This document shows positions 17,488 through 24,628 of a DNA stretch of 64,000 nucleotides, piece by piece. A program made the position numbers and the translations under genes. Every line of letters starts with the position of its first letter. Within the stretch, counting starts at the first letter, position 1. The notes under the pieces are model-generated. The model did not search any database and was not told the origin of the DNA. It saw only the letters and a program-made list of their open reading frames with translations. The stretch is from assembly GCF_021278025.1 (NCBI RefSeq), contig NZ_JAIBHJ010000011.1, positions 62,001 to 126,000 on the forward strand, given 5' to 3'. Source of the DNA: Motilimonas sp. E26 (GTDB lineage Bacteria > Pseudomonadota > Gammaproteobacteria > Enterobacterales > CBDFNC01).

Positions 17488-18825
17488 TTATTTTAATGCG
17501 TATAGCACAACATCAAGAGTAGGAATGCGAGCATCAACATGAAGCGCTAGGGCATCACGATTGTTGAGCATTTCTAACCATAATGGATGCTGGTCGTTTA
17601 TTTCAAAATAAGCCAAACCTGGGCTTGGCCTTAACTCACTCGGCGCCACTGGAAGCGGGTGTAGATCAATGCCCGAAAGAGCATTGCGCACGAGTTCGAC
17701 AATGCGGCCATTACCACTAAGTTTAGCGGCAACAGGGAATAGCTCGTTCAGCTGGTTTGCATTTAAACTCGATTTTACAGTCAGTATAAAGCGTCGGTTT
17801 TGCAGTGCTTGTGGATCTTTTATTAAGGTGCGCAGTAAACGACGTTTTTCAAACAAGCTTTGATCCCAAGTAAACTCTATGACCGAATCTTGTTGAACTA
17901 AAGTGAGCATTTCGCGCAGGCTAGCAAACAGTGGGTTAAAGCTACCATATAGGGCATCAAGCTGAAGCGGCGGACAAGCTGGCGCGGCGGCGGGTTGCAA
18001 GGCCAGTAGTTCAGCTTGAAAACGTCGCAATTGTGCGTACAGCTCGTAAGTACTCAGGTTTGGATTATTCAAGGTTAATTCAAACCAAGGTGTCCAGCTG
18101 TTTAGGGTTTGTAACCAAAGGTAATCTTGCATCAGGGCTTGGCCACTCTTTTGTTCTTGGCCTGCTTCGATACGTTGCAATAAGGTTTTTACGCGATGGT
18201 TTAGTAAGGCATTTATCTCTTTTACCCGCTCGATAAGAAATAAGGCTGCGCCATAATGCAGTGCCGCTGGAATAAAGCTGCGGTCTAATATGACTTCGCC
18301 TGTTTCACGACATTCTAAAACCTTGGTGAGGGGTAAAGTGGTAAAGCCAGAAAGATCTTCGCCTGCCATTTTTAAACGCAGATTAAGCTGAGCGACATCA
18401 ATTTCAATGCTGGCATTTTCATCGGTGGAGTTATCAAATACATTGACTCCTTGGCTTAAGTAACGACTCTGATCGCCCTCACTGTGGCCATAATCATTAT
18501 TCCCCTGTAGCGACATGGGAAGCGCAAGCAAAATACCTTTGTCGATAGTGTTGGGTGCAATATCGATCACGATTTCGTGATTAAGTTGAAATGGTGTGCC
18601 ATCTGGAAATATACCGGCACAACTGGTGACGGAAAGTTTACCCATTTTCAATAGGTCATGATTAATTGTCAGCTGAGTGATGCCATAAAACGGGGCGTAA
18701 CCGGCTAAGGTCTCCACGTTTTGACGGATGTAATGCTGCAAATATCGGTCTTGCTGCTGAAAGTGCTGGGGAGAAATAAACATCCCTTCTTGCCAAATTA
18801 CTTTTTTGTAAGCATCCACGGCCAA
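17488..18825 (-). CDS. tssK: T6SS baseplate protein TssK
   Basis: This 445-residue protein begins with the TssK-typical segment VIWQEGMFISPQHFQQQDRY and continues with family blocks such as LALPMSLQGN and LAYFEINDQHPLW near the C terminus. TssK is a trimeric cytoplasmic adaptor that links the baseplate wedges (TssEFG) to TssL and TssM; its N-terminal shoulder resembles phage receptor-binding proteins. It lies between tssJ and tssL, in the common tssJKLM order. Full length, no oddities. Confidence 0.92.
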   Translation of the reverse strand: MAVDAYKKVIWQEGMFISPQHFQQQDRYLQHYIRQNVETLAGYAPFYGITQLTINHDLLKMGKLSVTSCAGIFPDGTPFQLNHEIVIDIAPNTIDKGILLALPMSLQGNNDYGHSEGDQSRYLSQGVNVFDNSTDENASIEIDVAQLNLRLKMAGEDLSGFTTLPLTKVLECRETGEVILDRSFIPAALHYGAALFLIERVKEINALLNHRVKTLLQRIEAGQEQKSGQALMQDYLWLQTLNSWTPWFELTLNNPNLSTYELYAQLRRFQAELLALQPAAAPACPPLQLDALYGSFNPLFASLREMLTLVQQDSVIEFTWDQSLFEKRRLLRTLIKDPQALQNRRFILTVKSSLNANQLNELFPVAAKLSGNGRIVELVRNALSGIDLHPLPVAPSELRPSPGLAYFEINDQHPLWLEMLNNRDALALHVDARIPTLDVVLYALK

Positions 18826-18841
18826 ATTCCTTGTAATAAAA

Positions 18842-19327
18842 TTAAAACACTGACCACCAAGGCTTTTTCTTTTCTTGGCTAGTGAGTAAGACGGTATTGC
18901 CTGAAATATTTAGAAACAGACGTTGCTCAGCGGTTTCCGGTAAGGCTATGACAGTGCTGGCTTGGCTATCTTGATAGTTAGCAAATTCGGCAAACACCGC
19001 AATAAAGCGGCTGTCACGGTGAATGTCTAAGGTCATACTCAATTCCCTCGCCGGTAGAAAGGGAGCAAGCAGCTGTTTACTTACTAAATCTTTGGCCAAC
19101 ACTTGATTATCATTGTGATACAGCTCGATATAACTGGCTTGTTTAAACGCTTGTTCGTCTCGCAGTTGATAAAGTCGCAGTACCACAGGGTTGGCATCGT
19201 TATCTTGATAAGGATTGATAAGTCCATCACTTGATAGCGTTAATTGAAAGGGGGTTGCAATTGGCTCTGGGGCTGATGAGCATGCGCTAAGCAACCAGAT
19301 ACCTATACTAATGAGTAATAGCCGCAT
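18842..19327 (-). CDS. tssJ: T6SS outer-membrane lipoprotein TssJ
   Basis: This 161-residue protein has a lipoprotein signal with lipobox LLSAC (cysteine at residue 16) followed by serines, so it should be lipidated and moved to the outer membrane. The mature part is a small beta sandwich with the family-like VVLRLYQLRDEQAFKQASY stretch. TssJ binds the periplasmic end of TssM. Its start codon overlaps the last base of tagH, indicating coupled translation. Confidence 0.9.
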   Translation of the reverse strand: MRLLLISIGIWLLSACSSAPEPIATPFQLTLSSDGLINPYQDNDANPVVLRLYQLRDEQAFKQASYIELYHNDNQVLAKDLVSKQLLAPFLPARELSMTLDIHRDSRFIAVFAEFANYQDSQASTVIALPETAEQRLFLNISGNTVLLTSQEKKKPWWSVF

Positions 19328-20304
19328 TATTTTTTCATTCCTTGTTTTTGCATATTTTCCATAAACAGGGCTTTAAACTGACGGCGATAATCCCCTTTGT
19401 TTTGGCGTTTATTAAAATGAGAACGGTAGATCCGCCAATACTTTTTTTCTTTGTTACTAAACAGGCCACCACTAACAAAATCGGCAAATAAGCTTTCAAG
19501 ATGGCTAGGTGAAAACTCATCGAGAAATTGATCGAGCGTTTCTTCAAGCACTTCAAATAGCATTTGATGCTGTAACTGAGGATTTTGCAAAAAGCGTTGA
19601 TTTTCTTCGGTCAGCGACAGCAGTTGATCCACGCGCTCGGATAAATTGTCTTGCTCTGCACCTTGAATTGGGAAATATTGCTGACTGGCTGGCTCTGCAT
19701 TATTCTCTTTTTGACTACTGGTGATATTGTCAGACGCTGTGTCCGGAGCTAAGTAAGCTTCATCAGGCATTTCATCTTGACTAAAGTCTGCAAAAGGGTC
19801 TGAGTTAAAGGGATCGTCGCTAAATACGCCTTGAGCTGAAAATAGATGTTGTTCCGTGTTGTTACTGGCATCTGGGTTAGCGTCCACTTGTTCTAGAAAA
19901 TCGATGTCATCATCAGCCAAATCTAATGCAAAAGGATGACTAAATGGGTCACTTTCTTCCGCTTGAGTGGGGGCTACCGTTGGGGCACTATTAAGCGTGC
20001 TGACTAGCATAGTGTAATTAACTACTTGTATTACGTCGCCATCATTTAATAGGTAAGGCCGACCCTTTAATATCTTTTTATCATTGATGAGGGTTGCATT
20101 CGTGCTTTTATCGATAAGCTGGTACCCCCCGTTGTGTAGTGATATTTCAGCATGTAGTCGCGATATCATCTGGCTATGGTCTGGTAAAAATACATTGGCG
20201 TCGGGAGAGCGTCCGATGGTGCCGCCATTGGCGGGCAGGTGCACGACTCGGGCAGATAAGGTTTCTTCTGCTGGAACTTTAATTAGGTGAATACTTAAGG
20301 TCAT
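19327..20304 (-). CDS. tagH: T6SS FHA-domain protein TagH/Fha
   Basis: This 325-residue protein has an N-terminal forkhead-associated domain (about residues 25-100, with GTIGRSPDANVFLPD and SRLHAEIS, the phosphothreonine-binding loops), an acidic low-complexity linker, and a helical C-terminal domain typical of the TagH family (FLDEFSPSHLESLF). FHA proteins read threonine phosphorylation in T6SS posttranslational control. The kinase near the operon end is the likely writer. The gene lies four bases from the solute-binding gene upstream and overlaps tssJ by one base. Confidence 0.88.
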   Translation of the reverse strand: MTLSIHLIKVPAEETLSARVVHLPANGGTIGRSPDANVFLPDHSQMISRLHAEISLHNGGYQLIDKSTNATLINDKKILKGRPYLLNDGDVIQVVNYTMLVSTLNSAPTVAPTQAEESDPFSHPFALDLADDDIDFLEQVDANPDASNNTEQHLFSAQGVFSDDPFNSDPFADFSQDEMPDEAYLAPDTASDNITSSQKENNAEPASQQYFPIQGAEQDNLSERVDQLLSLTEENQRFLQNPQLQHQMLFEVLEETLDQFLDEFSPSHLESLFADFVSGGLFSNKEKKYWRIYRSHFNKRQNKGDYRRQFKALFMENMQKQGMKK

Positions 20305-20307
20305 AAC

Positions 20308-21042
20308 TTATTTCTCACAAGACGACACGGCAGCATTGAAATGCCCTAAAAAGTCAGGATACTGCTTTATAAAGTGATTTGAAAAGTACACGCCCATAGA
20401 GAGGGTTTCGACTAATTCCGATTGAAAATAATCCGCCTTTAGTCCGGCGTCTTTTAAAGTATGTTTGAATACTAGCTCATCTTCCAAAATGGCATCTATT
20501 TCTCTATTTTTTAATAGTTTTAATAAGGTTTTCGCATCCCTTGGCTTTTTCACTACGTTGTAGCCACCTCGTTTTAATTCAAACCATTTGTTGCTGCCAA
20601 ATTTGGCTGATACCCGTAAATCTAATTTGATTAAGGAGCTAGGCAAAGGTTTAACGCCGGTGGCAAAATACCAACTGATACGTTGCTGGGCGATGGGAGT
20701 CGATAATGTTGCGTATTCATCGCGCTCTTGGGTTTGAGCAGCAACAAAAAAACCATCTTGTTTTGCACTTTGTACTGCAAGCTGAGCTTTCTGCCAGCTG
20801 GTCATGGTGAGTTGGTAAGGTTGACCTAGCTTGCCTAAGGCGCATTTTACCTTGTTGAGTGCCGTACCACGCATTTCACCATCTTGATACACTTGGTATG
20901 GCGGCCAATCCTGTGTGGTGAGCATCAAACGGCTGGGCCCAGTCGCAGCCCAAGCAGTCGTCGGTAAGCTTAGTATTAATGTTAATCCACTCATGTGGAG
21001 TATAGTTTTGCTCAGGGTTGATATAGCGAGTACTCCATTCAT
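20308..21042 (-). CDS. Periplasmic solute-binding protein (SBP_bac_3 family)
   Basis: This 244-residue protein has a hydrophobic signal sequence ending in AWA, then a two-lobed binding-protein pattern: LTTQDWPPYQVYQDGEMRGTALNKV at the mature N terminus and DGFFVAAQTQERDEYATLS further on. These are typical of family 3 amino-acid or polar-compound binders and of their relatives without transporters. No ABC permease or ATPase is nearby. It sits between two T6SS genes in the operon, one base after the ABC_sub_bind gene. A role as ligand sensor for the adjacent membrane fusion protein is an inference from position. Confidence 0.78.
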   Translation of the reverse strand: MNGVLAISTLSKTILHMSGLTLILSLPTTAWAATGPSRLMLTTQDWPPYQVYQDGEMRGTALNKVKCALGKLGQPYQLTMTSWQKAQLAVQSAKQDGFFVAAQTQERDEYATLSTPIAQQRISWYFATGVKPLPSSLIKLDLRVSAKFGSNKWFELKRGGYNVVKKPRDAKTLLKLLKNREIDAILEDELVFKHTLKDAGLKADYFQSELVETLSMGVYFSNHFIKQYPDFLGHFNAAVSSCEK

Positions 21043-21043
21043 C

Positions 21044-22030
21044 TTATTTTCCTATTACTTCCGCAATTTTTAGTACTGAAATAGGCGGATAGTAATCTAA
21101 TGATTCTGCGGCACTTAAATTAACGATATAGCTATATTGGCTGAGCCCTTCAATGGCTATCTCTGTTGGTTGGTAGCGCTTGCTTAAAATTTGTTCGGCT
21201 TTAAATCCGGCAAATTGACCAACACTATAATAGCGTCCCACCACGCCTAATAAAGCTTGATGATCACGAATAGGGGTCTCGGTTGCAGAAAAGGTAGGGA
21301 TCCCAGCTTGATGAAGTTGTTCAATCACAGATTTCCCTTGAGTAATAATAAAAGAATCAGGCGGTAAATATGCCATCTGGATCCGGTGTTTTTTCATTAG
21401 TTTAGCAATATGTGCAACTGAATTGGGATCCGGTTTACCGTCTACGACACTCAGTGAATAGGAAAAAATTGATTTTTTATATTGCGCGCCCATTTCCACC
21501 ATGTTTTCGGTTACTAAAGATGAGTTACTTTCCAATGGGTTAAAGATAACGCCGATACGATTGATATCACCAAGCATGTTAATGGTATTGAGTTGAGTGG
21601 AAAGGGGAACAATGTGGGTGACTCCTGTGAACAGCTCATGACCTTGATCGAGCTTTTCTGTTAATTGTGAGCCCACAGGATCCGTTACCACGCTAAATAC
21701 CACAGGAGCAATTTTTTGCTGTGTAAATTCACTTGGAGCAAAATGGGTACCTAGCAGTGCTAAGGTGATAGTAGTGCCAAACGAGTAGACTAGATCTGGT
21801 TTTAACTGAGTTAACTGCGCAATATTTTGTTGTAAACTTGCTTTGTCGCCATTGGCATTAAGCAAGGTAAAGCGCACGTCGCGCTGGCTTTTCAAATAAT
21901 CCATGAAGCCGCGTTCGGCGTCAGTTGTGCCACGCCACAGTAACATCACGACATGACTAGGCTGAGCCCAAGTCACAGGGCTTAAGACGAGACCAAAAAT
22001 AAAGCTGGTTAATACGAGAATACGCTTCAT
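21044..22030 (-). CDS. ABC_sub_bind (TrpX-like) periplasmic binding protein
   Basis: This 328-residue protein has a signal peptide ending near TWA, then a periplasmic-binding fold of the type I kind: VVMLLWRGTTDAERGFMDYL, the strand-turn DLVYSFGTTIT, and the hinge blocks VVFSVVTDPVGSQL and GVIFNPLESNSSL. This matches the ABC_sub_bind family (PF04392; TrpX and relatives bind amino acids). Its ATG overlaps the stop of the upstream sensor/MFS gene by four bases (ATGA), so the two are translated together. No cognate ABC transporter lies in the window. The ligand is unknown. Confidence 0.8.
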   Translation of the reverse strand: MKRILVLTSFIFGLVLSPVTWAQPSHVVMLLWRGTTDAERGFMDYLKSQRDVRFTLLNANGDKASLQQNIAQLTQLKPDLVYSFGTTITLALLGTHFAPSEFTQQKIAPVVFSVVTDPVGSQLTEKLDQGHELFTGVTHIVPLSTQLNTINMLGDINRIGVIFNPLESNSSLVTENMVEMGAQYKKSIFSYSLSVVDGKPDPNSVAHIAKLMKKHRIQMAYLPPDSFIITQGKSVIEQLHQAGIPTFSATETPIRDHQALLGVVGRYYSVGQFAGFKAEQILSKRYQPTEIAIEGLSQYSYIVNLSAAESLDYYPPISVLKIAEVIGK

Positions 22031-24591
22031 TTACCTTGCTCCAGTTTTCTTTTATCAAAGCTATCAAATATCATGAATAAACTGATCAGAGCTAACGAGC
22101 TGGCCAGCAACACTAGGCCAAATGCGATGATCGTTTCGTTAAAGCCAAATAGACTTAAGCATAAACCGGCCAACAGTGGACCAGATACATTGCCTATGCG
22201 TTCGGTTAAACGAAAGATACCGATGATTTTTCCCTTATCTACTTGGCTAGAAAGTGAGCGTTCTACAATTAAAGGAATTTGCGGTGAGACGCCGATGCCG
22301 TGGGCAATGCCGATAGCGATGACTATCGCTAATAGCCCCAGAGGTCCAGGCATGTAATCGATGCTAAGTAAAGCAATGGCGGAGAGGAGTCCACCAATAA
22401 AAACAAAGGTTAATTTGCTTTTGAGCTTATCGACTAATATTGCACTAAGCGGCGAAATAATGATGATGGCTAGTCCATAAGCCATCATAATACGGCCTGA
22501 TGCCGCGCTGCTTTCGCCTAGATGTTTAAGGTAAACTGGGCAGATGTAATATAAAAAACCCGTGAGCACAATTTTTGCCGGAATAGCGCTAAAGAGCGAA
22601 ATTAGAGCAAAATATTTATTGCTAAATAAATATTTAAAGTCGTTAAGTGCGAGGGGCTTTTGGCTTAAATTAAGCTGCTTTTGTTTTTCAAAGAACACAG
22701 TTACCAGTATCACGCTGGCAATGGCCATTAATGCCGATAGTAAAAAGGTGGCAGAAAAGCCAAGTTTTTCCGCTAAAATGCCACCAATGGCAGCACCGCA
22801 TAATGAGCCTGAGAAAAACGCCGACAAGAAAGTGGCCATCCCCTTAGTACGGTTATTATCATCTGTAGTATCGGAGACATACCCCTGGGCAGAGATAAAC
22901 ACGATACCGTAACCGACGGCAGTGAAGGCGCGAATGATGATCAATTGCGGTAAACTTTGTGCCAGTGCGGTAAATATTAATCCCAGTGCGGTAATCACGC
23001 CGCCAACGATAAAGGCTTTGCGACGACCAACTTTATCAGACCAATAACCTGCAAATGGCAAGGATATCGCCCATACCAACATAAATAGTGAAATAGGCAA
23101 ACTGGTGATGAGCGACGGTGATATCCAACTACTTTGAAATTCGAACGAATTTACAAAACTCGGGAAAAATGACAGTGAACTAGCCTCAGCAAACACTAAT
23201 AGAAACAGAGGAAGACGTACAAAACTCAACTGTTGCTTGCTGAGGACTTCAGCCTTTTGGTCTTGGGATATTTTATCCATTGCTTGGTTAATGCCGTGTT
23301 GTAAGCGGCCAATTTCGTCATTGGCACTGATGTAACCGCGGCTAGAGAATTGCTCTCTAATGGCTTTGTTGAGCATTCTTTGCAGTTGTCGCCATGGTGA
23401 AATAATGGTGAACGCGCACAGAAATAGCAAAATTTCGGTGACCACTAAACAAGAAGCAATCAGAATTGTGACCATATCTAACAGGCTTTCTTTGAGCATG
23501 TTAGTAATGGTATTGCCATCACTGATTATTTTTATCGACGCTTGGTTATTTTGCAGTGGTACTTGGTGAGCTAAAATATTTTTTTGCTCAATGGGTAGAC
23601 TTGGGTATTGCAACCATACTGTATTTTGAGCCGTTAATTGTACGCCGAGAATCTCAGGATGGTTATCGGTGTAAAAGGCGAATTCTTGCTCTAGGCCTTT
23701 TAATTTAGTCAGTGGTACGCCGTAGCTTAAAACTTGGTTGATTGTTTGACTGAGGGTATTGGCGATAACCTGAGATTTATATTCGAGTTCAGGCTGATAT
23801 TGCTTTGCAAAATAGGCCATTGATTGATAGGAGGAACCAAGATTACTAAGTACCGTTAAGATAAACGCAAGGCCTAAAATTAACCAAGGAAAGCGTTTAA
23901 CTTTAAAGCGAGCAAATTTAGTCGTTTCTTCTTTCGACAAAATGTTAAGGTTTTTATTAGCGTCAAATAGATGCTGTTTTATTTCGTCACTGGAAAGCTG
24001 TTCTACATCTCCTAATGCTGCAGCTGCGCGTTTCACGCGACGTAAAATACCTGACAAGATAAACTTTAAACATATAAAGCCAAACAAGGTGCATCCCAGT
24101 ACCCAAATCGCCCCATAGTAAAATTGTTGCGTACGCAGAGCTGCTTGTTTGTCATTGAGGCGCTGACTATCGTAATAAAGCGCTAGCTGACCCTCTAGTT
24201 GGTTGAAAGCATTATGAATGGGCAGGCTGAGTAATCGGTCTTGTGCTTTAGGTGGGTTACCTCCTTGAAACAATGCATTGCCTTGGGTATCCCTCACTTG
24301 AATAGAGGTGATGCCCGGCACTTGTTGTTGCTGTTTGATGAGTAAAGTCTCAATATTGTTGATGCTGGCAAGGGGAAGCCCTAAGCCAACGGTATTATTG
24401 ATGGTGTGATGGGTCTCAGCCAGAATAATTTGATAAACAGAGTCTGATGTTTGCGTCAGGCGCTTCTCAAAATTAATGTAGCTTAACGTGCTATTTAGAC
24501 TAACCGAGAACAGTAGTACCATAAAAATGGCAAAGGCTAATTTGCTTCTTAACGACAGCTTTGACAGCTTAAAAAACAATGATTGTAACAA
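22027..24591 (-). CDS. Double periplasmic sensor fused to an MFS transporter
   Basis: This 854-residue protein combines two sensor modules and a transporter. Module one has membrane helices near residues 18-38 and 158-180 flanking a periplasmic domain of about 120 residues. Module two has helices near 232-252 and 372-395 around a second domain of similar size, followed by a HAMP-like helix pair (about 398-448). From about 459 onward lies a 12-helix major facilitator domain with motif A in GYWSDKVGRRKAF (about 515-527). There is no kinase, cyclase or methyl-accepting domain. The binding-protein gene downstream overlaps it. The arrangement suggests transport gated by a periplasmic signal; this is inference. 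Confidence 0.8.
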   Translation of the reverse strand: MLQSLFFKLSKLSLRSKLAFAIFMVLLFSVSLNSTLSYINFEKRLTQTSDSVYQIILAETHHTINNTVGLGLPLASINNIETLLIKQQQQVPGITSIQVRDTQGNALFQGGNPPKAQDRLLSLPIHNAFNQLEGQLALYYDSQRLNDKQAALRTQQFYYGAIWVLGCTLFGFICLKFILSGILRRVKRAAAALGDVEQLSSDEIKQHLFDANKNLNILSKEETTKFARFKVKRFPWLILGLAFILTVLSNLGSSYQSMAYFAKQYQPELEYKSQVIANTLSQTINQVLSYGVPLTKLKGLEQEFAFYTDNHPEILGVQLTAQNTVWLQYPSLPIEQKNILAHQVPLQNNQASIKIISDGNTITNMLKESLLDMVTILIASCLVVTEILLFLCAFTIISPWRQLQRMLNKAIREQFSSRGYISANDEIGRLQHGINQAMDKISQDQKAEVLSKQQLSFVRLPLFLLVFAEASSLSFFPSFVNSFEFQSSWISPSLITSLPISLFMLVWAISLPFAGYWSDKVGRRKAFIVGGVITALGLIFTALAQSLPQLIIIRAFTAVGYGIVFISAQGYVSDTTDDNNRTKGMATFLSAFFSGSLCGAAIGGILAEKLGFSATFLLSALMAIASVILVTVFFEKQKQLNLSQKPLALNDFKYLFSNKYFALISLFSAIPAKIVLTGFLYYICPVYLKHLGESSAASGRIMMAYGLAIIIISPLSAILVDKLKSKLTFVFIGGLLSAIALLSIDYMPGPLGLLAIVIAIGIAHGIGVSPQIPLIVERSLSSQVDKGKIIGIFRLTERIGNVSGPLLAGLCLSLFGFNETIIAFGLVLLASSLALISLFMIFDSFDKRKLEQGK

Positions 24592-24601
24592 AGTTGCTTA
24601 T

Positions 24602-24621
24602 CCGCCGGTGTTGGCCGGCGG
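24602..24621 (-). promoter_or_regulatory. GC-rich hairpin between clpV and the sensor/MFS gene
   Basis: CCGCCGG pairs with CCGGCGG around a six-base loop in the short gap after clpV. There is no T-run, so it is more likely an mRNA-stability or processing element than a terminator. Confidence 0.4.
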
Positions 24622-24628
24622 CTCCCAA

